The notes: a model not told the origin generated them from the sequence alone. A stretch of DNA of 64,000 nucleotides from Butyrivibrio sp. XPD2002 (GCF_000423945.1 NZ_AUIY01000001.1:248001-312000), one strand, 5' to 3'; positions 26,912 through 35,763 are shown, numbered from the stretch's first letter. Made by a program: numbers and translations.

Positions 26912-28360
26912 TTACTTTAAAACCTGTAATTCGGAAATGTCCTCACTCTCAGGTCCCTGCATGGAGCATCCCTTCTCCTTGGCAGTCATAATGTAATCAA
27001 GAATCTCCTCTGTAACCACCTCACCAGGAGAAATGATCGGAATTCCCGGAGGATAGCACATAACTGATTCCGCAGAGATTCTTCCAACAGTCTCTCTTAT
27101 GGGAAGTGCTTCCTTCTCAGCATAGAAGGCCTCCTGAGGAGTTGCCTTAACTATAGGTGTTACATATTCTGCAGAGAAAAAGCTCTGCTCTGGCTTAGCG
27201 TAAAGTCTTCTGATATCTGAAAGTGCTCCTGCGAGTCTCTCGATATCCTGAAGCCTGTCACCGATGGAAATATACGCCATAACGTTTGATAAATCACCAA
27301 ATTCCATCTGTATGTCATATTCATCACGAAGAAGATCATAGACTTCAATTCCGGTGAGGCCGACACCTCTTGTGTTTACAACAAGCTTGGTCTCATCAAA
27401 GTCATAGATACTTCCGCCGTTTATAAGCTCGTGACCATAGGCATAATAGCCGGGAATCTCGTTAATCTCTTCCCTTGCATATTTTGCCATTCCTGTAACC
27501 TTCTCAAAGGAATCATGTCCATGAAGAGCAAGGTTTCTTCTTGAAATATCAAGACTAGCTATAAGCAGATAGCTTGCACTTGTGGTCTGTGTAAGGTTAA
27601 CGATTCTGCTTATGTATCCTATATTAGCATTTTTGCCGCAAAGAAGAATTGAGCTCTGGGTAAGGCTCCCACCTGACTTATGCATACTGATTGCAGCCAT
27701 GTCAGCACCAGCCTTCATACCACATAAAGGTAGGTTTGGTCCAAAATAAAGATGAGTTCCGTGAGCTTCATCAACCAGAGCCTTCATGCCGTTTGCATGA
27801 GCCAGGTCAACAATAGCCTGCAGATTAGAACATATTCCATAATATGAAGGGTTGTTGATAAGAATTGCCTTCGCATCAGGATTTTCCCTGACAGCAGCCT
27901 CTACATCTGAAAGCTCCATTCCGAGCGGAATTCCAAGCTTTGTATCAACCTTGGGATCAATATATACGGGAACCGCACCGCACAGGATAAGAGCATTAAT
28001 GGCACTCTTATGGACATTTCTTGGCATGATGATTTTCTCACCATGCTTAACAGATGATAAAACCATGGCCTGAACAGCGCTGGTAGTTCCATTTACCATT
28101 AAGAAAGCATGCTCTGCTCCAAAAGCATCAGCAGTCAGCTCCTCAGCATCTTTAATTACAGAAACGGGATGACAAAGATTGTCCAGAGGCTTCATGGAGT
28201 TTACATCGATACCAACACACTGTTCTCCAAGAAAGCGCACTAATTCCGCATTACCGCGACCTCTCTTATGTCCAGGTACGTCAAAGGGCACCACTCTCTG
28301 TTTTCTAAATCTCTCAAGCGCTTCATATACAGGCGCTTTTCTCTGACGGTCCAGATTCAA
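26912..28360 (-). CDS. speA: Arginine decarboxylase (Orn/Lys/Arg decarboxylase, short bacterial type)
   Basis: PLP enzyme of the aspartate aminotransferase fold (482 aa), like Bacillus SpeA. FDVPGHKRGRG is near the N-terminus, LVDEAHGTHLYF precedes the PLP site ISMHKSGGSLTQSS, and YPPGIPIISPGE is near the C-terminus. Arginine as substrate is inferred from aguA and aguB in the same locus. I place the start at the TTG at 28360 (MNLDRQRKAPVYEAL), ten bases after GGAGG and matching the usual N-terminus; the longer open frame to 28420 would run through a terminator hairpin. A promoter lies upstream of that hairpin, suggesting attenuation. Confidence 0.93.
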   Translation of the reverse strand: MNLDRQRKAPVYEALERFRKQRVVPFDVPGHKRGRGNAELVRFLGEQCVGIDVNSMKPLDNLCHPVSVIKDAEELTADAFGAEHAFLMVNGTTSAVQAMVLSSVKHGEKIIMPRNVHKSAINALILCGAVPVYIDPKVDTKLGIPLGMELSDVEAAVRENPDAKAILINNPSYYGICSNLQAIVDLAHANGMKALVDEAHGTHLYFGPNLPLCGMKAGADMAAISMHKSGGSLTQSSILLCGKNANIGYISRIVNLTQTTSASYLLIASLDISRRNLALHGHDSFEKVTGMAKYAREEINEIPGYYAYGHELINGGSIYDFDETKLVVNTRGVGLTGIEVYDLLRDEYDIQMEFGDLSNVMAYISIGDRLQDIERLAGALSDIRRLYAKPEQSFFSAEYVTPIVKATPQEAFYAEKEALPIRETVGRISAESVMCYPPGIPIISPGEVVTEEILDYIMTAKEKGCSMQGPESEDISELQVLK

Positions 28361-28400
28361 TTTGAACAAACCTCCGGCTCTAAAATATATCGAATAAAAA

Positions 28401-28427
28401 GGGCGGTATGCCTTTTGCATACTGCCC
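28401..28427 (-). terminator. Intrinsic terminator inside the speA leader (possible attenuator)
   Basis: GGGCGGTATGC and GCATACTGCCC form an 11-bp stem (one G-T pair) with a five-base loop. On the minus strand TTTTTATT follows directly. It sits about 40 bases before the speA TTG and downstream of the promoter at 28457-28484. It may also end transcripts from serC-serA-DUF1015. Confidence 0.82.
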
Positions 28428-28456
28428 TTGCTAATTCTTTTTATAAAGGCAAAAAC

Positions 28457-28484
28457 ATCTTATCATTAATAGTAGTAAAGTCAA
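28457..28484 (-). promoter_or_regulatory. Promoter upstream of the speA leader
   Basis: Minus-strand TTGACT (28484-28479) and TAAGAT (28462-28457) are 16 bases apart. The expected transcript would begin near 28450 and cross the terminator hairpin before reaching speA. Confidence 0.6.
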
Positions 28485-28505
28485 GTGAAATAGATGTTAT
28501 TTGCT

Positions 28506-29741
28506 TCAAATAGCATGTATAAATAAACCGCTTAAAAGCTTTGGCTCAAACCAGGTTGATTTGGGTGGCATAAGCCTTCCTGCATCAGCTACCGCAAAGA
28601 GCTCATGGATATCTGTAGGATACATGGAAAATGCAAGAACGCAGTCCTTTTCACATCTCTTTTCAAGCTCACCAAGGCCTCTGATGCCGCCGACAAAATC
28701 TATCCTCGGATCGTTCTTGGGATCGCTGATATCAAGAACCGGTGTAAGTACGTTGTTCTGCAATATGCTTACATCAAGGCCGTCAACCGCATCTTCAGAC
28801 ATGATATCCTTATGAGCATTCAGTCTGTACCATTTCTTTCCAAGGTACATTCCTGCTTCACCCTTCTTTGAAGGCTTCACAGCTTCCTTTTCCTCGGTTA
28901 TATCATATTTTTCGGCTATCTTGTCTTTAAACTCATCCTCGCTAAGTCCGTTGAGGTCCTTTATTACGCGGTTGTAATCCATGATCATAAGCTCTTTATC
29001 TGAAAATAAAACAGACAAGAAGAAATCATATTCCTTATTGCCGTTTGCATCAGGATCCGCAGCTCTTCTTTTTTGAGCTACCTTAACTGCAGAGGCGCAT
29101 CTGTGGTGACCGTCAGCGATATAGATACTGTCCATACCCGCAAAGGCATCAGCAATTATTTTTATGTCGTTATCATTGGAAATAACGAAAACTCTGCTCT
29201 TTACATCCTGAGTAGTTACAAAGTCATAGACAGGCTTTTCGTGATTCCTTACTCTTTCCATGACCTCACGGATAGCAGCATTTTCTCTATAGCATAAGAA
29301 AATCGGACCGGTCTGGGCGTCGCAGGAATCAACATGATGGATTCTGTCTGCCTCCTTCTTGGCGAGTGTATTCTCATGCTTCTTAATAATATTGTTCTCA
29401 TAATCAGCAACTGAGCTGCAGGCAACAATACCTGTCTGAACTCTGCCGTTCATGGTCTGCTCGTAAAGGTAATAGCAGGGCTTATTTTCATGAACAAAGG
29501 TCCCGTTCTCAATTTTCTCCCAAAGCATGTCATGTGCCTTCTGATATACCTCCTCTGAATACATGTCGTAGTCCTCAGGAAACTGAGTCTCGGGTCTGTC
29601 TATTGCAAGAAATGACATAGGCTCGCGCTGTACTTCTACTCTAGCCTCTTCTCTGTTGTAAACATCATAGGGAAGCGCTGCAACTCTTGAAGCTACTTCC
29701 TCATTTGGTCTGTACGCAGCAAATGCTCTTATATCAGCCAT
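28506..29741 (-). CDS. DUF1015 family protein of the serine operon
   Basis: A 411-residue soluble protein of DUF1015. It has ALPYDVYNREEARVEV, the IKKHENTLAKKEADRI segment, DAQTGPIFLCYREN and IYIADGHHRCASAVKVAQ, whose DGHHR resembles the GxHR nucleotide-binding motif of ParB/sulfiredoxin-fold enzymes. It follows serA by 69 bases in the order serC-serA-DUF1015, an arrangement I recall from other anaerobes. No serB is nearby, so a role handling free serine or phosphoserine is a reasonable but untested inference. Its biochemical function is unknown to me. Confidence 0.88.
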   Translation of the reverse strand: MADIRAFAAYRPNEEVASRVAALPYDVYNREEARVEVQREPMSFLAIDRPETQFPEDYDMYSEEVYQKAHDMLWEKIENGTFVHENKPCYYLYEQTMNGRVQTGIVACSSVADYENNIIKKHENTLAKKEADRIHHVDSCDAQTGPIFLCYRENAAIREVMERVRNHEKPVYDFVTTQDVKSRVFVISNDNDIKIIADAFAGMDSIYIADGHHRCASAVKVAQKRRAADPDANGNKEYDFFLSVLFSDKELMIMDYNRVIKDLNGLSEDEFKDKIAEKYDITEEKEAVKPSKKGEAGMYLGKKWYRLNAHKDIMSEDAVDGLDVSILQNNVLTPVLDISDPKNDPRIDFVGGIRGLGELEKRCEKDCVLAFSMYPTDIHELFAVADAGRLMPPKSTWFEPKLLSGLFIHAI

Positions 29742-29768
29742 TTTTCACCTCTCAGTAATAAAAGATTA

Positions 29769-29794
29769 AGGCGCAAGGCTTTTACCCTGCGCCT
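29769..29794 (-). terminator. Hairpin between serA and the DUF1015 gene
   Basis: AGGCGCA and TGCGCCT, extended by GG/CC, enclose an AT-rich loop. The following minus-strand sequence (TAATCTTTTATT) is only moderately T-rich, so this is a weak terminator or an mRNA-processing or stability stem within the operon. Confidence 0.5.
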
Positions 29795-29810
29795 GTAAAC
29801 GTCTTATTTA

Positions 29811-30980
29811 TTATACATCTTTTCTGACAACACGCACTCTGATAACGTCTTCAATCTTCTCGATTTCTTTTACAAGATCATCTGAGATACCACTCTCTAC
29901 ATCGATAATAGTGTAAGCATAATCGCCTCTTGATTTGTTTGTCATGTTAGAAATATTGTAGTTTGCGTTACCAAGAACCTGTGTGAACTTTCCGATCATA
30001 CCGGAAACGTTCTTGTGAATGATAGCAAGTCTGGGACCTGTGCAGATTCCCTGCTCACAGCGGGGCATGTTAACTGAATTAACGATGTTACCGTTCTCAA
30101 GGTAATCCTTCATCTGAAGAACAGCCTTAACAGCACAGTTGTCCTCTGACTCCTCTGTTGATGCACCAAGGTGAGGAATTACGATACAGCCGTCGTGCCC
30201 TGATGTAACTGTGTTCGGGAAGTCTGTTACATACTTTCTGATCTTGCCGGAGTTGATTCCTGCAAGGATATCAGCCTCGTTGCAAAGAATGTCTCTTGCA
30301 AGGTTAAGGATGATAACGCCCTTCTTCATCTTTGCAATTGCTTCTGCATTAACCATGCCCTTTGTGCTGTCAAGTGCAGGAACATGGATTGTGATGATGT
30401 CGCACTTTGAATAGATATCATCTACATTTGTAACGTGCTTAACATCAGATGAGAGGCTCCATGCAGCATCTACTGAAAGATAAGGATCATATCCAAATAC
30501 TTCCATACCAAGGTTTCTGGCTGCGTTGGCAACTCTTACACCGATTGCTCCAAGGCCGATGATACCAAGCTTCTTACCAGCGATCTCAGTTCCGGCAAAC
30601 TTTTTCTTTGTCTTCTCTGTGAGCTTTGCGATCTCAGGATCACCTGCGTTTGCTCTAACCCACTCTACACCGCCGATGATGTCACGGGAAGCGATAAGCA
30701 TTGCTGCAATAACCATCTCCTTAACACCGTTAGCGTTAGCACCGGGAGTATTGAAAACAACAATACCTTCCTCAGCACATCTGTCTACAGGGATGTTGTT
30801 TACACCTGCGCCTGCTCTTGCGATTGCAAGGAGGTTCTCAGAGAACTCCATCTCGTTCATGTTAGCGCTTCTTACAAGAACGCCATCAGCATCGTCGATA
30901 TTATCAACTACTTCATACTGGTCTGTGAAGTTGTTAAGACCAATCTTTGCGATAGGATTAAGGCATTTATACTTAAACAT
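29811..30980 (-). CDS. serA: D-3-phosphoglycerate dehydrogenase
   Basis: First committed enzyme of serine synthesis (389 aa), oxidising 3-phosphoglycerate to phosphohydroxypyruvate. The NAD site is LGIIGLGAIGVRVANAA, the catalytic Arg/Glu/His are in NLARDILCNEADI and VIPHLGASTEESEDN, and ARAGAGVNNIP is also typical. A C-terminal ACT domain (about 315-389, GPRLAIIHKNVSGMIGKFT) probably mediates serine feedback. It follows serC by 29 bases. Confidence 0.96.
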   Translation of the reverse strand: MFKYKCLNPIAKIGLNNFTDQYEVVDNIDDADGVLVRSANMNEMEFSENLLAIARAGAGVNNIPVDRCAEEGIVVFNTPGANANGVKEMVIAAMLIASRDIIGGVEWVRANAGDPEIAKLTEKTKKKFAGTEIAGKKLGIIGLGAIGVRVANAARNLGMEVFGYDPYLSVDAAWSLSSDVKHVTNVDDIYSKCDIITIHVPALDSTKGMVNAEAIAKMKKGVIILNLARDILCNEADILAGINSGKIRKYVTDFPNTVTSGHDGCIVIPHLGASTEESEDNCAVKAVLQMKDYLENGNIVNSVNMPRCEQGICTGPRLAIIHKNVSGMIGKFTQVLGNANYNISNMTNKSRGDYAYTIIDVESGISDDLVKEIEKIEDVIRVRVVRKDV

Positions 30981-31009
30981 TTTATTTATAATCTCCCTTC
31001 AGATTGAAA

Positions 31010-32092
31010 TTACTGGTTTGCTTTCTCAAAGCTCTCCATAAAGTCAACGAGCTTCTGAACACCTTCCTTAGGCATAGCGTTGTAGATACTAGCACGCATA
31101 CCACCAACTGTTCTGTGGCCCTTAAGGCTTACGAGACCGTTTGCAGTTGCCTCAGAGATGAACTTAGCATTGAGCTCTTCGCTGTCTGTGATGAAAGGAA
31201 CGTTCATAAGTGATCTGTCCTCAGGTCTTACTGTTCCCTTGAACATCTTGCTGTTATCAAGGAAGTCGTAGAGGATTGCTGCCTTCTCTTCGTTTCTTCT
31301 CTTCATCTCCTCAAGACCGCCCTGTGCCTTAAGCCATTTGAATACAAGACCGCACATATAGATAGCCCAGCAGTTAGGTGTGTTGTATAAAGAACCGTTA
31401 TCTGCCTGAGTCTTCCACTTAAGCATTGTAGGGACATAATCCGGAACATCATCTCTGATGAGATCTTCTCTGATGATGCTGATAACAAGACCGGCAGGTC
31501 CTACGTTCTTCTGAACACCGCCATAGATTACGCCGTAATCATTTACGTTTACAGGTTCAGATAAGAAGCATGAGGATACATCAGATACAAGGATGTGTCC
31601 CTTTGTGTTGGGAAGCTTCTTAAACTTTGTTCCATAAATTGTGTTGTTCTCGCAGATGTATACGTAATCAGCATCCTCAGGAATTGCGAGATCTGAGCAA
31701 TCAGGAATATATGAGAAGGTCTTATCTGCACTTGAAGCAACCTCTACAGCATCTCCGTATTTCTTAGCTTCTGCCAGAGCCTTCTTAGCCCACTGACCAG
31801 TTACGATGTATGCAGCCTTCTTATTCTGCATAAGGTTCATGGGAACTGCAGCGAACTGCTGACTTGCACCACCCTGGAGGAATAATACCTTGTAGTTATC
31901 GGGAATGTTCATAAGATCCCTGATATCCTGCTCAGCAGTCTGGATAACCTGATCAAAAGCCTTGGATCTGTGGCTCATCTCGTTGATGGACATACCACTG
32001 CCATTGTAATCAAGCATTTCTGCTGCAGCCTGTTTTAAAACCTCTTCCGGAAGTGCTGCCGGACCTGCACTAAAATTGTAAACTCTGGACAC
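31010..32092 (-). CDS. serC: Phosphoserine aminotransferase
   Basis: PLP aminotransferase (360 aa) converting phosphohydroxypyruvate and glutamate to phosphoserine. The N-terminal YNFSAGPAALPEEV, LFLQGGASQQFAAVPMNL, SDVSSCFLSEPV with GVIYGGVQKNVGPAG (PLP Lys) and C-terminal GGMRASIYNAMP are diagnostic. It starts with GTG, eight bases after AGGAGG. It has a strong promoter and an AT-rich hairpin in its leader. Confidence 0.97.
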   Translation of the reverse strand: MSRVYNFSAGPAALPEEVLKQAAAEMLDYNGSGMSINEMSHRSKAFDQVIQTAEQDIRDLMNIPDNYKVLFLQGGASQQFAAVPMNLMQNKKAAYIVTGQWAKKALAEAKKYGDAVEVASSADKTFSYIPDCSDLAIPEDADYVYICENNTIYGTKFKKLPNTKGHILVSDVSSCFLSEPVNVNDYGVIYGGVQKNVGPAGLVISIIREDLIRDDVPDYVPTMLKWKTQADNGSLYNTPNCWAIYMCGLVFKWLKAQGGLEEMKRRNEEKAAILYDFLDNSKMFKGTVRPEDRSLMNVPFITDSEELNAKFISEATANGLVSLKGHRTVGGMRASIYNAMPKEGVQKLVDFMESFEKANQ

Positions 32093-32173
32093 TGTTTTTT
32101 CCTCCTATGGATCGTTTTCAAAAATCATAATTTTTTATGATTTTTATTTTTCGTTTTTCTTAAAGTTAAATTC

Positions 32174-32201
32174 ATTTTAACCGTAAAATATTTTTTGTCA
32201 A
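32174..32201 (-). promoter_or_regulatory. Promoter of the serC-serA-DUF1015 operon
   Basis: Minus-strand TTGACA (32201-32196), a perfect -35, and TAAAAT (32179-32174) are 16 bases apart. The leader contains an A/T-only hairpin (AAAAATCATAA with TTATGATTTTT, 32120-32145) before the ribosome site. Confidence 0.8.
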
Positions 32202-32251
32202 CTACATATTCCATAATTGATGTTATTTAATCATTTTAATTAAACTAATTC

Positions 32252-32286
32252 AAAAAAAGTGATGCTTTTTAGCATCACTTTTTTCT
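32252..32286 (-). terminator. Intrinsic terminator after the GtrA remnant
   Basis: AAAAAAAGTGATGCT and AGCATCACTTTTTT form a long stem with a four-base loop, flanked by A and T runs on both sides, so it can act in either direction. It ends the transcript from leuB through ilvB and the transpeptidase gene. Confidence 0.85.
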
Positions 32287-32287
32287 C

Positions 32288-32581
32288 TTAAATACAAATT
32301 TTCTTTAAAAATAATAGAACATAAAAAAACAGCAAAAAGTCAGCAGGGATCTTGCTTAGCACCTCTTCCCCTCCAATCATCCTGTGAAGATTTGCAACAA
32401 TAAAAGCACTTATCGGCATCTGACTCGTTGAAACAATTAAAAATCTATAAAGTGTGTCTTTTTTACGTTGTTTTTTCTTAAAAACAAAGCGATGATTGAA
32501 GTTATATGACATGGTTGCAGATATAATTCTTCCATAACAACAAATAATTCCTGATATAAAAAGAACTAATAATATAATAAT
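32288..32581 (-). pseudogene. GtrA-like membrane protein, N-terminally truncated remnant
   Basis: The open frame reads IIILLVLFISGIICCYGRI, then ISATMSYNFNHRFVF, and ends with LSKIPADFLLFFYVLLFL. This is the second half of a four-helix GtrA-family protein, including the S-Y-x-x-N-x-x-F-V-F signature. The first helix and a normal start are missing: the first ATG (32512) falls in the middle of the conserved region, and upstream the frame runs into the end of the transpeptidase gene and meets a stop at 32606-32608. It is either a decayed gene or a short product starting at the ATG. GtrA proteins are thought to assist export of lipid-linked sugars. Confidence 0.6.
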
Positions 32582-34059
32582 ACTGGAACGCCTACTTCCA
32601 CGGTTTCATATAGCTTTTCCATCAGTTCGAGAGGCGAATTTATACATCCGTGAGATCCTGAATGCTTATATATTTCGCCGCCAAAATCCTTTCTCCAGGT
32701 AGCGTCGTGAATGCCTATTCCCTTATTAACTCCAAGCCAGTAATTAACGTAAGAAGCATAATCAACGCCTCTTAAAATTGTATGGTATCTCTTGTTATAA
32801 ATATGGAAAAGTCCAACCGGCGTACCTCTTCCAAGCCCTGTATTACCGGTTACTATATCGTACTCGATTTTAACCTTGCCATTTTTATAATATCTAAGAT
32901 GCTGGTTCCCCATATCAACGAGGATATACTCTTTACCAAGCTCTGTGCCATCTATGACAAAGGATTTACCCGGGAAGGTAACCTCGGTCTGCTCAGGGCC
33001 TGTGCCTGTAACTGCCTCTACAAAGCTGGTATATTCCTTGGCAATATCATAGAGCTTACCATTTTTATTGCCGCTGACATAAATGAGGCCTTTTCCATCC
33101 TTCTGGAATCTGTCTATACACTTATTAGTATCGACATAACTAAGGCTATTCTCAAGGAAATCATATATCTTGGAGCAGCTAAGAAGAATGTTTCCGGCTT
33201 CATCCGTAACAAAATTCTCTTCAATCTTGTATTTGTCAGGGAATTCAATAACCTTATCTCCAGCAAGGAACATTCCACCCCCGGGATTTTCATCAGATAG
33301 CTCTTCATTCTGAGCCTTTGTAAGCTCATCAATTGTGACCATCCATTCAGAAACTGAAGACGGCTTTGCTGAAATCTCTGCTTCACCGATCTTTATGGAA
33401 GCCTTGAGATTCTGAACCTTTTCAATCTTCTGATAAAGGTCATAAAGCTTTTCATCCTCTTCGGATGCAGTTGCAATGTCATACAGTTCCTCATCGGTGC
33501 TGAGGTCCAACGCATACTGTCTGTTATAGAGACCGGCTTTGATATTCTCGAAATACTTATCAAAATTAGCTGATTTAATCTCGTTTTCTACAAGATAATA
33601 GCCTTCATCATCCTTTTTCAGCTCATAGATATCCTTATCCTGGACATCAAAAATGCCCCACGTTGAAAGAAGAGCCTTTAATTTCTCTTCATCAAATGTA
33701 GGATTACCAATAATTTCCCTATCCTTAGACTTAAACATATTAAGTCCCCAGGCAATCGGATTCTGTCTGTCGAGCATCTGCGTAAGCTCTTCAAGATAGT
33801 CCACACTGTAATCTATGGCTCCGGAGTCGACAAAAAAATCCTCCCCATCCATGCCTGTGACCACCATTCCGTTGTAGAAGGAATGGTTTTTAAGTTCCTC
33901 ATTGGCCTGCGCAGGAGTTTTTCCAGTGCAATAGACCTCATTGATCCATGTGCCATAGGAAAAGCTGTCTGTGTAGTAAAAGCCCAAAAGCAGATACAAT
34001 GTCAGACAAAGTCCCGCAGATAACGCCAATATTATGTATAGAATTCCCCTCTTTTTCAT
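32566..34059 (-). CDS. YkuD-type L,D-transpeptidase with peptidoglycan-binding domain
   Basis: A 497-residue membrane-anchored cell-wall enzyme. An N-terminal hydrophobic segment (IILALSAGLCLTLYLLLGFYY) anchors it, followed by an extracellular domain of about 340 residues resembling PG_binding_4. The C-terminal YkuD domain has IHDATW and HKSGSHGCIN with the nucleophilic Cys. It would form 3-3 cross-links or attach proteins to peptidoglycan. It starts 18 bases after ilvB and is probably read with the branched-chain amino acid genes, although the functions are unrelated. Confidence 0.92.
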   Translation of the reverse strand: MKKRGILYIILALSAGLCLTLYLLLGFYYTDSFSYGTWINEVYCTGKTPAQANEELKNHSFYNGMVVTGMDGEDFFVDSGAIDYSVDYLEELTQMLDRQNPIAWGLNMFKSKDREIIGNPTFDEEKLKALLSTWGIFDVQDKDIYELKKDDEGYYLVENEIKSANFDKYFENIKAGLYNRQYALDLSTDEELYDIATASEEDEKLYDLYQKIEKVQNLKASIKIGEAEISAKPSSVSEWMVTIDELTKAQNEELSDENPGGGMFLAGDKVIEFPDKYKIEENFVTDEAGNILLSCSKIYDFLENSLSYVDTNKCIDRFQKDGKGLIYVSGNKNGKLYDIAKEYTSFVEAVTGTGPEQTEVTFPGKSFVIDGTELGKEYILVDMGNQHLRYYKNGKVKIEYDIVTGNTGLGRGTPVGLFHIYNKRYHTILRGVDYASYVNYWLGVNKGIGIHDATWRKDFGGEIYKHSGSHGCINSPLELMEKLYETVEVGVPVLLYY

Positions 34060-34077
34060 ACCTTATACTTTGACAGA

Positions 34078-35763
34078 TTATGCTCTATCCTTTCCCTCTA
34101 AATCTTTTTCATCAAAAGCTTCGCTTATTGAACCACCGGGTGAAACCATAGGAAATACCTTATCATCTGAATCAACGGCGATATCAATAAGAACTGGTCC
34201 TTTTGCAGCCAGAGCCTTTTTAAGAGCAGGCTCAACCTCATCCTTTTTCTTTACTCTGATAGCCATACAGCCAAGACCTTCAGCAACCTTGCAGTAATCA
34301 ACCTTATCAGTGAGAACTGTATTTGAATAATGCTGGTTATAGTAAAGGTTCTGCCATTGTCTGACCATACCAAGTACCTGGTTGTTTATCACGATCTCAA
34401 TAACATGAATATCGTATCTGCTTGCAGTTGCAAGCTCGTTCATATTCATTCTAAAGCAGCCATCACCTGCAATATTTACAACAGTCTTATCAGGCATACC
34501 TACCTTTGCACCTATGGCAGCGCCAAGGCCGTAGCCCATTGTTCCAAGACCACCTGAAGTAAGGAAGGTTCTGGGAGTCTTGAATTTATAGAACTGAGCA
34601 GTCCACATCTGATGCTGACCAACATCTGTTGAAACGATTGCTTCTCCGTTTGTAAGCTTATCCAGTGTTTCGATTACGTAAGGACATGTAAGTGCATTTT
34701 TATCATAATCAAGTGGAAAGTTCTTCTCGTATTCCTTGATGTGTGAAATCCACTCAGCGTGATTCTGCTGAGTAAGCTTATTATTTATTTTTGTTAAGAC
34801 TTCCTTCAGATCGCCTACAATGTAATAGTCAGCGTGGATGTTCTTATTGATCTCAGCTGCATCAATGTCTATCTGCAGGATCTTTGCTTTCTTTGCAAAG
34901 GTCTTGGCGTTACCAATGACTCTGTCAGAGAATCTTGCACCAAGAGTTATAAGAAGATCGCACTCACTTACTCCGAAATTGGAGGTCTTTGTACCATGCA
35001 TACCGATCATTCCGGTATAAAGGCTGTTGTGACCGCTGAAGGCACCCTTACCCATAAGTGTATCGCATACAGGAGACTGTATTCTCTCAGCCAGGGTCAG
35101 AAGCTCCTTATCAGCACCTGATATAACAGCACCGCCACCTACATAGATAAAGGGTCTCTTGGCATGCTCGATCATCTTTACAGCTGTCTGGATATCCTCC
35201 TCTGTGTACTTAACAGGCTTTTCCTTATGTACAGGCTTTGCAGGCTTATAGTCACACTTATTAGCTGTAACATCCTTTGTAATATCAACAATAACAGGAC
35301 CGGGACGTCCGCTTCTTGCAATATCAAAGGCTTTTCTGATTGTATCTGCAAGCTGCTTTACATCCTTTACGATATAGCCATGCTTTGTTATAGGCATGGT
35401 AATGCCGGCGATATCTACCTCCTGGAAGGTATCCTTACCAAGAAGTGGAAGGTTAACATTACAGGTAATTGCTACAAGCGGAACTGAATCCATATAAGCT
35501 GTAGCAATACCGGTTACAAGGTTGGTTGAACCAGGGCCGCTTGTTGCGAGACAAACACCCACCTTACCTGTTGCCCTTGCGTAACCGTCAGCAGCATGGG
35601 AAGCACCCTGCTCATGAGATGTCAGAATGTGCTTTATCTTATCCTGCTGTTTGTAAAGTTCATCGTATACATTAAGAATTGTTCCGCCCGGATATCCGAA
35701 AACAGTGTCAACACCCTGTTCCTTAAGGCATTCCAAAACTATTTGCGCTCCTGTTAACTGCAT
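34078..35763 (-). CDS. ilvB: Acetolactate synthase, large catalytic subunit
   Basis: ThDP-dependent enzyme (561 aa) forming acetolactate or acetohydroxybutyrate. The catalytic Glu region is VFGYPGGTILNVYD followed by TSHEQGASHAADGYARATGK, the FAD/middle domain has GMIGMHGT, and the ThDP motif is GDGCFRMNMNELATASRYDIHVIEIVINN. Length is normal. No small regulatory subunit (ilvN/ilvH) follows, so regulation would need one elsewhere. A repeat element separates it from ilvD. Confidence 0.95.
   Translation of the reverse strand: MQLTGAQIVLECLKEQGVDTVFGYPGGTILNVYDELYKQQDKIKHILTSHEQGASHAADGYARATGKVGVCLATSGPGSTNLVTGIATAYMDSVPLVAITCNVNLPLLGKDTFQEVDIAGITMPITKHGYIVKDVKQLADTIRKAFDIARSGRPGPVIVDITKDVTANKCDYKPAKPVHKEKPVKYTEEDIQTAVKMIEHAKRPFIYVGGGAVISGADKELLTLAERIQSPVCDTLMGKGAFSGHNSLYTGMIGMHGTKTSNFGVSECDLLITLGARFSDRVIGNAKTFAKKAKILQIDIDAAEINKNIHADYYIVGDLKEVLTKINNKLTQQNHAEWISHIKEYEKNFPLDYDKNALTCPYVIETLDKLTNGEAIVSTDVGQHQMWTAQFYKFKTPRTFLTSGGLGTMGYGLGAAIGAKVGMPDKTVVNIAGDGCFRMNMNELATASRYDIHVIEIVINNQVLGMVRQWQNLYYNQHYSNTVLTDKVDYCKVAEGLGCMAIRVKKKDEVEPALKKALAAKGPVLIDIAVDSDDKVFPMVSPGGSISEAFDEKDLEGKDRA

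Noticed and set aside
28361-28420. Longer speA start giving 20 extra residues
   Set aside because: The extension would translate the terminator hairpin, and the GGAGG lies inside it; the TTG at 28360 matches the family N-terminus.
32120-32145. A/T-only hairpin in the serC leader as an attenuator
   Set aside because: The stem has almost no G-C pairs and the following T run is short, so termination there is unlikely; noted only with the promoter.
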